Assembly (NCBI GenBank): GCA_017555465.1
Contig: JAFZGH010000264.1
Location: 1 to 12,215 of the forward strand
Length of the DNA stretch: 12,215 nt
Direction: 5' to 3'
DNA from: Akkermansia sp.
GTDB lineage: Bacteria > Verrucomicrobiota > Verrucomicrobiia > Verrucomicrobiales > Akkermansiaceae
Positions 1-6,491 of the stretch are shown one piece after another. Below the pieces are notes generated by a model. It had not been told where the DNA came from and did no database searches. It saw nothing but the letters and a program-made list of their open reading frames with translations. Position 1 is the first letter of the stretch. Each line of letters opens with the position of its first letter. The position numbers and the translations under genes are program-made.

Positions 1-24
1 CCGGACTTTGTGCCGTGGTAAAAT

Positions 25-1689
25 CTACTTCTTCCCGGCGGAATCTGGATGGTTCTGCAGCCCCGTACAGCGAGATGGAACGCGCTGCTTTTGCCGCGCT
101 GATGTCTTGATGACCGGGTGCTTCCGCGCATAGTCTGTGAGCAGTTTCCTCATATCAGCAGCGGTGTCCATGGAGTCCTGCACAGAGTGACCAGCGGGAA
201 CAATGGTCTGCGTTCCCCAACTGATGTGGCTGGACCAGTAGGGAACCACTCCATCCGAACAGCGGGGGCAATCACTGCACCCGCGGTCACCGATAATGGA
301 GTGAGTCTGCGCATTACGCACCTTCAATCCCTGCAATCCGCGGATGGAATAGCTATCCGGGTCGAGCTGGTGGATGCTGGTGAACCACAGATAGGCCTCT
401 TGCGGATTCAGCAGCATGGTATCCTCCTGCAGCGTGGCGATATTGTAGGCTTCCTCCAACAGAGTCTTCGGCAGGGTGACTAATTTTGTTAGCGCGGTGA
501 CTAAATAATACTGCGCAAGGGGTGCACCACGGTGCGGAGTAGCCATGTAAACCACGAGTCCGGCTTTTACCGGCCGGAAAAAGTAGTCTTTTCGCAGCGA
601 TTCAAACTCCGCATTCTCAAAAGGCTTGTCTCTGTACTCTGATTGGAGCAGCTTGAGCGGAATGGGACTACTGCGCAGGAGATTCCAGGGCTCCTCACAC
701 TGACTGTAGTGGGTAATAAGGCCACCCATGGAGTGACCAACCACAACCAGCTTGTCCCAGTTACGGTTTTTACGCTCCGGGTCAACCTCTCTGCGTAAAT
801 TTTCGATTGCCTGGCGGTATTCACGCGCAGAAATAGTCCAGGCAAGCCCCGTGGGGTAGTTGAAATACCAGAATTGGTAATTTTCCCGGATGACCGGGTC
901 GCTCACGAGCCGATTCACGAGATTATCAAAGGTGCAGGCAGTAGAAGCCAGCCCGTGTGTCAGAATAACGGGAATCCGGTCCGGGTTGTATGGCTGGATG
1001 GAGAAGAGTCCGGTGGTGCTTCGCACCTCCTGCGGGCGCAGCAGTCCCAGCCAGCGATCTTTCTTGATGCGGGTGAGGTTCCAGTACATCTCCAGTGCGG
1101 CGCTCCAGTCCGCAGCCAGCTGGTACTTGTACCTGCCCACGCGGATAGTGTTCTCCTGGTAGCGTGGGATATGCATGAGCTCGGGCTTTCCGGCACGCGT
1201 AAAACGCAGCACAGCGGTGAGCATGCACACAGCACCGCGTGAGCCGACGGCAAATTGATGATTCGACCCGACACGGGGAATGATACCCACCATAGGTACG
1301 CCGAGGCCGGGTTCTGTGTAACGCTCTTCCAGAGAGTCGAGGGGAACATCTGCCGCAGGAATAACATCTTCAAATGCTATGGCATTCCCCTTCCGGTCAC
1401 AGGTCTGCATGTAGCAGACATCCACTCCGGGCGCACCGTCGTGCCGCAACCGCCGCACCAGCAGGAGCAAATCGGCATTGTAGGCTGCCTGGGTTGCAGC
1501 GCGCTGCTGAGGAGTAAGCTTTGCCTGTTGCAACATGTTCCACTCCCCCTGCAGGCGGCAGAGGAGGTCGGCATCCGGCTGCTGCTGGCGCGTGATGGAT
1601 GGAGCGTTCGCCGGTGGTATCAGCGGAGTGCTGCACCCCGCCAGCAGCAGAGTAACCAGGCAGAAAATCAAGAAGCGTAGCCAAGGCAT
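25..1689 (-). CDS. Lipoprotein alpha/beta hydrolase (lipase/esterase-like)
   Basis: Predicted serine hydrolase of the alpha/beta fold, 554 aa, anchored in the cell envelope by a lipid. The N-terminus is a lipoprotein signal: R5, a hydrophobic stretch 6-17 and lipobox L16-A-G-C19. Ser20 after the Cys is not Asp, so outer-membrane sorting is plausible. Residues 30-225 form an N-terminal region I do not recognise. The hydrolase core begins near 240 with the HG oxyanion turn (H245-G246), then the nucleophile elbow G318-H-S-M-G-G323 with Ser320. Asp479 (SDGVVPY) and His501 (PAGHS) are the likely remaining triad members. The fold family includes PGAP1-like and triacylglycerol lipases; substrate is unknown. 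Three cysteines (471, 474, 477) precede the catalytic Asp. The start is fixed by the signal peptide and by an in-frame TAA four codons upstream. It is a single gene with its own predicted promoter and is separated from the ribosomal operon by a terminator. Fold call is confident, substrate is not. Confidence 0.85.
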   Translation of the reverse strand: MPWLRFLIFCLVTLLLAGCSTPLIPPANAPSITRQQQPDADLLCRLQGEWNMLQQAKLTPQQRAATQAAYNADLLLLVRRLRHDGAPGVDVCYMQTCDRKGNAIAFEDVIPAADVPLDSLEERYTEPGLGVPMVGIIPRVGSNHQFAVGSRGAVCMLTAVLRFTRAGKPELMHIPRYQENTIRVGRYKYQLAADWSAALEMYWNLTRIKKDRWLGLLRPQEVRSTTGLFSIQPYNPDRIPVILTHGLASTACTFDNLVNRLVSDPVIRENYQFWYFNYPTGLAWTISAREYRQAIENLRREVDPERKNRNWDKLVVVGHSMGGLITHYSQCEEPWNLLRSSPIPLKLLQSEYRDKPFENAEFESLRKDYFFRPVKAGLVVYMATPHRGAPLAQYYLVTALTKLVTLPKTLLEEAYNIATLQEDTMLLNPQEAYLWFTSIHQLDPDSYSIRGLQGLKVRNAQTHSIIGDRGCSDCPRCSDGVVPYWSSHISWGTQTIVPAGHSVQDSMDTAADMRKLLTDYARKHPVIKTSARQKQRVPSRCTGLQNHPDSAGKK

Positions 1690-1695
1690 TCTCTC

Positions 1696-1724
1696 ATTTT
1701 ACCCCCACTTCTTCCCCTGGTCAA
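1696..1724 (-). promoter_or_regulatory. Sigma70-type promoter of the lipoprotein hydrolase
   Basis: On the minus strand a TTGACC -35 box (1719-1724) and a TAAAAT -10 box (1696-1701) are separated by exactly 17 nt, five of six matches in each box. Only six bases (GAGAGA) lie between the -10 box and the ATG, so a transcript starting about 7 nt downstream of the -10 would begin at or next to the start codon. No Shine-Dalgarno motif is present. This is inferred from consensus only. Confidence 0.55.
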
Positions 1725-1745
1725 CATGTTAGCAAAGTTATTAGA

Positions 1746-1980
1746 TGTACGAGGTACGAAGTGAGAAGTACGAAGTATAGAGTGAGGCAGGCTGCGCCTG
1801 CTGGAAAGACATCTATACCAGGCTTGCTTCCTGCCCGGTTGTGTCCGGGCTGAACTGCGCAGATACCATCATCCGGCTTCTCTAAAAGCCGGGGTGGCAA
1901 GCTACGCTTCTAATCCCTGACAGCTGCGCGCACGCGCAGGGAATAATACACTTCGTACCTCCCACCTCGTACTTCGTACA
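1746..1980. repeat. 235-bp inverted-repeat element with heptamer-repeat arms
   Basis: The arms at 1746-1776 and 1950-1980 are inverted copies over 31 bp with four mismatches, all purine or pyrimidine transitions. Each arm is made of 7-nt tandem units of the form GTACGAR (left arm units start at 1747, 1754, 1761, 1768, 1775 and 1782, the later ones degenerate). The interior holds further hairpins: 1787-1801 (GCAGGC/GCCTGC), 1833-1850 (GCCCGG/CCGGGC), 1872-1891 (CCGGCTT/AAGCCGG) and 1924-1939 (CTGCGC/GCGCAG). No reading frame of note and no clear target duplication flank it. It may be a non-autonomous mobile element or a dispersed structured repeat; which one cannot be told from one copy. Confidence 0.7.
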
Positions 1981-1983
1981 TTC

Positions 1984-2026
1984 CAAAGGCAAACCCGGCA
2001 GGCTTCACGGAGAAGCCTGCCGGGTT
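1984..2026 (-). terminator. Rho-independent terminator of the ribosomal operon
   Basis: A perfect 15-bp GC-rich stem (1992-2006 with 2012-2026) closes a 5-nt loop. In the minus direction it is followed by GTTTGCCTTT, an interrupted T-rich run. It lies about 50 nt past the rplN stop codon and marks the end of the operon. On the plus strand the downstream sequence is not T-rich, so action is mainly in the minus direction. Confidence 0.8.
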
Positions 2027-2078
2027 CTGAATTGTAAGGTGTGTGGAAGTGATAAACTTCAACAAATACCCTTCCGCC

Positions 2079-2447
2079 TTACAGCACCTCGGGAGCGAGG
2101 GACACGATCTTCATGAAGCCTTTTTCACGAAGTTCGCGAGCCACCGGCCCGAAGATACGGGTGCCACGCGGGTTGTTATCCTTGTCGATAACCACCACAG
2201 CGTTGGTGTCGAAACGAAGCACGGAGCCGTCGTCGCGACGGATGGGGGCGGCGGTACGCACCACCACAGCCTTCACCACCGTACCCTTCTTCACAGAAGC
2301 GGTCGGGATGGATTCGCGGATGTGGCAGGTGATGATATCACCGATGTGGGCCTGGTCAGCACCGCTCTTGCCAATCACGCCAATCATCTTGGCGGTACGG
2401 GCGCCGGTGTTGTCGGCCACCTGAACGAGGGATTCCATCTGGAGCAT
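2079..2447 (-). CDS. rplN: 50S ribosomal protein uL14
   Basis: Large-subunit protein that sits at the subunit interface and contacts 16S rRNA in the 70S ribosome. The 122-aa length is the usual size. Family motifs run through the whole protein: VADNTGAR near residue 10, AHIGDII near 34, KAVVVRT near 59, DGSVLRFD near 72 and the C-terminal GTRIFGP-REL and MKIVSLAPEVL. The start has an AAGGA 11 nt upstream of the ATG, one of the few Shine-Dalgarno-like sites in the operon. It follows rpsQ by 27 nt. In most bacteria rplX and rplE come next; here a terminator follows, so this is the last gene of the transcript. Identity is secure. Confidence 0.97.
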   Translation of the reverse strand: MLQMESLVQVADNTGARTAKMIGVIGKSGADQAHIGDIITCHIRESIPTASVKKGTVVKAVVVRTAAPIRRDDGSVLRFDTNAVVVIDKDNNPRGTRIFGPVARELREKGFMKIVSLAPEVL

Positions 2448-2474
2448 AGTAGGTAATGTCCTTTCTGGTTAGAA

Positions 2475-2747
2475 TTAGTGTTTCAGGATTTCCACGAGCT
2501 CCCAGCGCTTCAGCGCGGAAAGCGGGCGGGTTTCACGGATACGCACCTTGTCGCCAAGCTTGGCGGTCTCGTTCTCATCGTGAGCATAGAACTTCTTGCT
2601 CTTCTTCACGATTTTCTTGAACACGGGGTGCGGAACGCGGGCCACGTACTCCACAACGATGGTCTTGGCCATCTTGGTGGAGACAACAACGCCGACGCGT
2701 GTCTTACGAAGGCCCTGGGGCTTGGTCGTAGTAGTTTCTTCGCTCAT
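2475..2747 (-). CDS. rpsQ: 30S ribosomal protein uS17
   Basis: Primary-binding 16S rRNA protein of the small-subunit body. The 90-aa product has the OB-fold family signature: LRKTRVGVVVSTKMAKTI at 13-30, the H-P-x-F-K-K segment near 40, KSKKFYAHDE near 49-58 and the RIRETRPLS-KRW motif near 69-82. A Thr/Glu-rich N-terminal tail of about 12 residues precedes the fold. AAGGA lies 8 nt before the ATG, supporting this start. It sits 29 nt after rpmC, the normal neighbour in the S10 cluster. Confidence 0.97.
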   Translation of the reverse strand: MSEETTTTKPQGLRKTRVGVVVSTKMAKTIVVEYVARVPHPVFKKIVKKSKKFYAHDENETAKLGDKVRIRETRPLSALKRWELVEILKH

Positions 2748-2776
2748 ATTCTAAGTCCTTGGGTTTTCGTTTGATA

Positions 2777-2980
2777 TCAGGCTTCGGCATTGCCCTCGCC
2801 CTGAACGGTCAGGGCGCAGGCAAGTTCCTTGCGGACGAGGCGGATGCGCTGGTTGTTCTCCAGCTGGCCAGTGGCCTGCTGGATGCGCAGGTTGAAGTAC
2901 TCCTCGCGCAGACCACGGATGTGGGCGGCGAGTTCCTTGGCGGGCATACCGCGGAAGTCTTTAGCTTTCTTTACAGGCAT
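2777..2980 (-). CDS. rpmC: 50S ribosomal protein uL29
   Basis: Small two-helix protein next to uL23 at the polypeptide exit tunnel, part of the platform where trigger factor and SRP dock. It is 67 aa, normal for the family. Conserved residues include the K-A-K-D-F-R-G-M start, the helical L-REEYFNLRIQQATGQLEN segment (about 24-42) and the following RIRLVRKELA. The C-terminal GEGNAEA tail is short and acidic. It follows rplP by 30 nt and has no Shine-Dalgarno motif, only an AT-rich leader. Confidence 0.95.
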   Translation of the reverse strand: MPVKKAKDFRGMPAKELAAHIRGLREEYFNLRIQQATGQLENNQRIRLVRKELACALTVQGEGNAEA

Positions 2981-3010
2981 AATAATGTAATGTTTGAATA
3001 GTTACTAGTG

Positions 3011-3445
3011 TTAGGCCTGGGGTTCAACACCCTGGCGATAGACGAAACGAGTACGGATACCCAGCTTGTTGGAGGCGAGGCGGAGAGCCTCACGAGCGGC
3101 GGACTCAGTCACACCACCCACCTCGAACATGATGTTGCCGGGGCGGCACACAGCTACCCAACCCTCAACAGCACCCTTACCCTTACCCATACGGGTGTCC
3201 GGCGGACGCTTGGTGAAGGACTTCTGCGGGAAGATGCGGATGTACACGCGGCCACGACGGCGCAGGTAACGGTTGATAGCGATACGGCAAGCCTCGATCT
3301 GGTTGTTGGTCACCCAGCCGCGGGTGAGAACCTGCAGACCGAAGTCGCCAAAGGCAACATAGTCACCGCTGGTTGCATTGCCGCCGCGGTTGCCGCGGTG
3401 CATCTTGCGGTGGTTGTCCTTAATACGTTTGGGCATTAAAGGCAT
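3011..3445 (-). CDS. rplP: 50S ribosomal protein uL16
   Basis: Late-assembling large-subunit protein that helps shape the A-site tRNA region. The 144-aa product carries family motifs: LMPKR at 3-7, HRKMHRG, VAFGDFGLQ near 30-38, W-T-N-QIEA-RIAI near 44-58, the RRRGRVYIRIFP strand, T-R-M-G-KGKG near 84-91 and the REALRLAS-KL helix. Two Met codons (1 and 4) could start it. AGGAG lies 9 nt before the first, which decides for Met1. It follows rpsC by 39 nt. Confidence 0.97.
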   Translation of the reverse strand: MPLMPKRIKDNHRKMHRGNRGGNATSGDYVAFGDFGLQVLTRGWVTNNQIEACRIAINRYLRRRGRVYIRIFPQKSFTKRPPDTRMGKGKGAVEGWVAVCRPGNIMFEVGGVTESAAREALRLASNKLGIRTRFVYRQGVEPQA

Positions 3446-3449
3446 AGTC

Positions 3450-3459
3450 TTATTCTCCT
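3450..3459 (-). promoter_or_regulatory. Shine-Dalgarno site of rplP
   Basis: AGGAG is placed 9 nt before the rplP ATG on the minus strand. It is the clearest ribosome binding site of the operon and selects Met1 over the nearby in-frame Met4. Most other genes of the run have no comparable motif. Confidence 0.6.
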
Positions 3460-3484
3460 ATTGTTTAAAGTTTCGTGTTAGACA

Positions 3485-4213
3485 TTAGGCGTCGCGGCGG
3501 GAATCGCGGCGGGGACGCTGCGGACGGTTAGGACGGCCACCCATCTGCGGGGCACCGGCAACCTCGGGGCGCTTGTTGATCCAGCACTTGATACCGATGA
3601 TACCGTACAGGGTACGGGCTTCGGCAAAGCCGTAATCAATCGGGGCGCGCAGAGTCTGCAACGGCACTTTACCCTCGCGGTACTGCTCAGCACGGGCGAT
3701 ATCAGCACCACCCAGACGACCAGCGCAACGAACGCGGATACCCTCGGCACCGAAGTCCATGGCCACCTGCACGGCGCGCTTCATGGCGCGGCGGAAGGAA
3801 ACGCGGCGTTCAAGCTGGGTGGCGATATTCTCGGCCACGAGCTGGGCGTCGAGCTCCGGCTGGCGGATTTCCATGATATCGAGCTTGACCTGGGCGCCAC
3901 TGCACAGCTTGGAGAGGGCGGCGGTCATTTCCTCGATGTTCTTGCCCTTGGGCCCGATGATCAGGCCGGGACGAGCGGTGGCGATGGTCACGCGGACGCT
4001 GTTCCATGCGCGCTCGATGGTGATGCGGGAAATCGCAGGCGTGGAGCCCTTGAGATCCTTGTTGAGATCGGCGGTGTAGTCCTTGATGAACTTGCGGATC
4101 TTGAGGTCCTCGTGGAGCTTCGTGGCATAGTCCTTGCCCGTAGCATACCACTTGGAACGCCAGTCTTTAGTAACGGCAAGACGGAAGCCGATAGGATTTA
4201 CTTTCTGACCCAT
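3485..4213 (-). CDS. rpsC: 30S ribosomal protein uS3
   Basis: Small-subunit head protein at the mRNA entry tunnel, with helicase-like action together with uS4 and uS5. The 242-aa product begins MGQKVNPIGFRL, the family hallmark. The KH type II domain shows the GLIIGPKGKNIE loop (GPKG at 87-90). The C-terminal S3 domain shows RRAMKRAVQ, AEGIRVRCAGRLGGADIAR and the DYGFAEARTLYGIIGIKCWI strand. The last 25 residues are a basic, Arg- and Pro-rich tail typical of many bacterial uS3. It follows rplV by 23 nt and has no Shine-Dalgarno motif. Confidence 0.98.
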   Translation of the reverse strand: MGQKVNPIGFRLAVTKDWRSKWYATGKDYATKLHEDLKIRKFIKDYTADLNKDLKGSTPAISRITIERAWNSVRVTIATARPGLIIGPKGKNIEEMTAALSKLCSGAQVKLDIMEIRQPELDAQLVAENIATQLERRVSFRRAMKRAVQVAMDFGAEGIRVRCAGRLGGADIARAEQYREGKVPLQTLRAPIDYGFAEARTLYGIIGIKCWINKRPEVAGAPQMGGRPNRPQRPRRDSRRDA

Positions 4214-4236
4214 AGTGTTATGTTAGTTTGTTATGG

Positions 4237-4575
4237 TTATGCCTCTTTGTTAGCGAGGATGACAGTGATGTGGGAGGTGCGCTTGCGGATCATGTTAGCG
4301 GAACCGCGGGCGCGGGCCATCGTACGACGGAAGGTCGGACCTTCGTCCACCATCACGCTCTTGAGCACGAGTTCATCAGCGGAGAGACCGTTATTGTTCT
4401 CGGCGTTGGCCACAGCGGCCTTCAGGGTCTTATTCAGGAGATAAGCGCCCTTCTTGGGGGTGTAGCTCAGCACGTCGGTAGCCTGGGTTACAGACATACC
4501 CTGGACGGCGGCGGCTACATCGCGCATCTTCTTCGCAGAGATGCGTGCATTCTTGTATACTGCTTTCACTTCCAT
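4237..4575 (-). CDS. rplV: 50S ribosomal protein uL22
   Basis: Large-subunit protein whose extended beta hairpin lines the exit tunnel near the macrolide site. The 112-aa product has the AR(I)SAKKMRDV helix at 10-20, the N-K-T-LKAAVANAENN segment at 48-61 and the conserved hairpin VDEGP...RARG...IRKRTSHITVIL at 76-107. No hairpin deletion or insertion is evident, so nothing suggests macrolide-resistance change. It would normally sit directly after rpsS; here a 236-aa exported protein lies between them, ending 21 nt before this start. The leader is AT-rich without a Shine-Dalgarno motif. Confidence 0.97.
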   Translation of the reverse strand: MEVKAVYKNARISAKKMRDVAAAVQGMSVTQATDVLSYTPKKGAYLLNKTLKAAVANAENNNGLSADELVLKSVMVDEGPTFRRTMARARGSANMIRKRTSHITVILANKEA

Positions 4576-4596
4576 GTTTGGATATTTGTTGAAGAA

Positions 4597-5307
4597 TTAG
4601 TCGTTTGTTTTTACGGACACGCGGTCACCCACTGCGATGCTGAACACCGGGTTGAGATGACGCTGAACCAGCAGCCCGGATACGCTCTTGCGCACATCGG
4701 TCACCATCGTATCAGCAATGACCTGATCGCCGCGGGAGATTTCCATGGGCATGCCCACTTCCACCCCGCCCTTGCGGCCGGCATTGATGACGATGAGCCC
4801 GGATTCGGAGTCGATGCTGAGCACCTTGGCCTCATCCAGAGTACCGTCCAGCTCGCTCTGCTGCTTCTGGCGGAGGCCCAGGGCCACCTCCAGCTCCTGC
4901 AGAGCTACCTCCAGCGACTGGCGGGCGGTCTCGTCCTCTACCATGGCGTTGCGCTTGTATTCGGCAACGGCAGAGGCGAGGCGGAGGCTGCCCTGGCGCA
5001 CCTCATCCAGCTCGGTCCGGGTGGATTCAAGCATGGCTGCGGTTTCGATGAGCTTTTCCTCCTGCCCACCCAGGGCGGTGCCACCAAGCGCCTCCAGGCG
5101 CATGCTGACTTCCCTGAGCTGCTTGCGGGCGGCATCTGCATCTGCCCGGGCAAGCATGTAGCTTTCGCGGAGACTGGCCACCTGGCGTTCCAGCTGGTCG
5201 ATTCTGCGGTCCGTAGCACCATTGGCGCCCTCACCTGCACCAGCACAGGTACCCGCAGCCAGAGCGGCCAGGGACACGAGGCAGGAGCTGAGGTGAGCAG
5301 CGTTCAT
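4597..5307 (-). CDS. Exported coiled-coil protein inserted in the S10 cluster, function unknown
   Basis: A 236-aa protein I cannot name. Residues 1-24 look like a Sec signal (hydrophobic and Ala-rich 9-19, AGA at 22-24 as possible cleavage site) though the n-region lacks Lys or Arg. C21 is preceded by A-G-T, a poor lipobox, so a lipoprotein is less likely. Residues about 33-160 are heptad-rich, charged and almost free of Pro and Gly except near 75-81, indicating a coiled coil in two segments. Residues 161-236 turn to beta-strand character, with VLSIDSESGLIVINAG, G-V-E-V-G-M-P-M-E-I and VGDRVSV. This resembles small beta domains that follow coiled coils in verrucomicrobial envelope proteins (recollection, not a search). 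It lies 22 nt after rpsS and 21 nt before rplV, so co-transcription is expected. It uses AGA (Arg35), AGG (Arg65) and several CGG codons, less biased than rpsS and the part of rplV I checked. No Shine-Dalgarno motif is visible. Reality as a gene is well supported by frame length and protein-like architecture. Confidence 0.85.
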   Translation of the reverse strand: MNAAHLSSCLVSLAALAAGTCAGAGEGANGATDRRIDQLERQVASLRESYMLARADADAARKQLREVSMRLEALGGTALGGQEEKLIETAAMLESTRTELDEVRQGSLRLASAVAEYKRNAMVEDETARQSLEVALQELEVALGLRQKQQSELDGTLDEAKVLSIDSESGLIVINAGRKGGVEVGMPMEISRGDQVIADTMVTDVRKSVSGLLVQRHLNPVFSIAVGDRVSVKTND

Positions 5308-5329
5308 GGTTCAGTTTCGGTTAATCTTA

Positions 5330-5599
5330 TTACTTCTTGCCGATGCCACCGTGAGCCTTGAAGATTCGCGTAGGAGCGAATTCGCCGAGCTTGTGGCCCA
5401 CCATGTTCTCCGTCACGTATACCGTGGCGAAAGACTTACCGGTGTGCACCAGGAAGGTGAGACCGACGAAATCCGGAATCACCATGGATGCACGGCTCCA
5501 GGTCTTGATCGGCTTGCGATCCCCGCTCTGCAGCTGGGCGTCAACCTTATCGAGAAGAGGCTGGCTTACGAAGGGTCCTTTTTTGAGGGAACGTCCCAT
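5330..5599 (-). CDS. rpsS: 30S ribosomal protein uS19
   Basis: Small-subunit head protein that contacts the A-site finger and binds uS13. The 89-aa product is of normal length. Motifs include M-RSLKKGPF at the start, IKTWSRAS at about 31-38, the IPDFVGLTF-VH-G strand pair and the ENMVGHKLGEFAPTR segment near 64-78. It follows rplB by 27 nt as in the standard S10 order. The next gene in that order, rplV, is displaced by the exported coiled-coil protein. Confidence 0.97.
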   Translation of the reverse strand: MGRSLKKGPFVSQPLLDKVDAQLQSGDRKPIKTWSRASMVIPDFVGLTFLVHTGKSFATVYVTENMVGHKLGEFAPTRIFKAHGGIGKK

Positions 5600-5626
5600 T
5601 GTTCTTAGAAATGTTTGTGGTTAAAA

Positions 5627-6460
5627 TTACTTGGCTTTGCGGCGCTGCACGATGAACACATCGGAGGGCTTGCGGAGACGGCGGGTCTTCTGGCCCTTGA
5701 CGTGACCCCAGGGGGACTTCAGGTGCTGACGACCACCACCGGACTTGGACTTACCCTCACCACCACCGTTGGGGTGGTCGACGGGGTTCATACACATACC
5801 GCGCACGGTCGGACGGATACCCATCCAACGGGTGCGGCCAGCCTTACCGGAGGACTCGTTCATGTGCTGAGCGTTGCCCACCTGACCGATGGTGCAGTAG
5901 CACTCCACACGGAACTTGCGGATTTCGCCGGAAGGCATCTTAACCAGGGCGTACTCACCATCACGGTTGGAGAGCACAGCCTGCTGACCGGCGGAGCGAG
6001 CAATCTTACCACCGGAACCGGGACGAATCTCGATGTTGTGAATAGCAGTACCAAGCGGTACATTCTTAAGGGGCATTGCGTTGCCCACCTTGGGAGCCAC
6101 GTTCTCACCGCTCTGCACGGTCATACCAACGGTCAGACCCACCGGAGCCAGGATGTAGCTCTTGGTGCCGTCTGCGTACTGGATGAGGGCGATGCGGCAA
6201 GTGCGGTTCGGATCATACTCAATACCGAGCACGGTAGCGGCTTCCGTGCGGGTGCGGCGGAAGTCTACCAGACGGTAGTGGTACTTGTGGCCACCGCCGA
6301 TGTGGCGGGTGGTGATGCGGCCGTTGTTGTTGCGGCCACCGCTCTTGCGGATGGGCTGCAGGAGGCTCTTCTCAGGCTTGGACTTGGTGATCTCGTCGAA
6401 AGAGGGCAGAACCTTGTAACGGTTGGACGGAGTGGTAGGCTTAAATGACTTGAGGGACAT
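5627..6460 (-). CDS. rplB: 50S ribosomal protein uL2
   Basis: Core large-subunit protein needed for subunit association and for an active peptidyl transferase centre. The 277-aa product has SGGRNNNGRITTRHIGGGHK at 40-59, EYDPNR near 81, the N-x-PLG-x-x-HNIE-PG segment near 133-148 and RWMGIRPTVRG-MNPVDHP. The conserved His229 is present. Residue 231, His in E. coli and most bacteria as I recall, is Asn here (DHPNGGGEG; codon AAC). A stretch of about four extra residues (GKSKSGGGRQH) follows, before the SPWG motif. It lies 31 nt after rplW and 27 nt before rpsS. Identity is secure. Confidence 0.98.
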   Translation of the reverse strand: MSLKSFKPTTPSNRYKVLPSFDEITKSKPEKSLLQPIRKSGGRNNNGRITTRHIGGGHKYHYRLVDFRRTRTEAATVLGIEYDPNRTCRIALIQYADGTKSYILAPVGLTVGMTVQSGENVAPKVGNAMPLKNVPLGTAIHNIEIRPGSGGKIARSAGQQAVLSNRDGEYALVKMPSGEIRKFRVECYCTIGQVGNAQHMNESSGKAGRTRWMGIRPTVRGMCMNPVDHPNGGGEGKSKSGGGRQHLKSPWGHVKGQKTRRLRKPSDVFIVQRRKAK

Positions 6461-6491
6461 GATAGCTTACTTTCTGTTTAGTGTTCCAATA

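Noticed and set aside
1746..1980. CRISPR array
   Set aside because: The repeats are 7-nt tandem units in inverted arms without spacers, and no cas gene is nearby.
1741..1985. Target-site duplication flanking the 235-bp repeat element
   Set aside because: The bases outside the arms (TTAGA on the left, TTCCA on the right) do not match, so insertion by a transposase cannot be claimed from this copy.
4597..5307. The inserted protein as a bacterial-specific ribosomal protein or MreC
   Set aside because: It has a hydrophobic export signal and is not notably basic, unlike ribosomal proteins. It lacks the MreC transmembrane anchor plus double beta-barrel layout, having one small beta domain after a long coiled coil.
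4228..5361. A 377-codon plus-strand frame opposite rplV and the exported coiled-coil gene
   Set aside because: Its translation is low-complexity and His/Leu-rich with no motif. The minus-strand frames explain the DNA: rplV is certain, and the other shows signal peptide, coiled coil and beta domain.
5615..6448. A 277-codon plus-strand frame opposite rplB
   Set aside because: Thr/His/Gly-rich shadow of the conserved uL2 gene, with no independent features.
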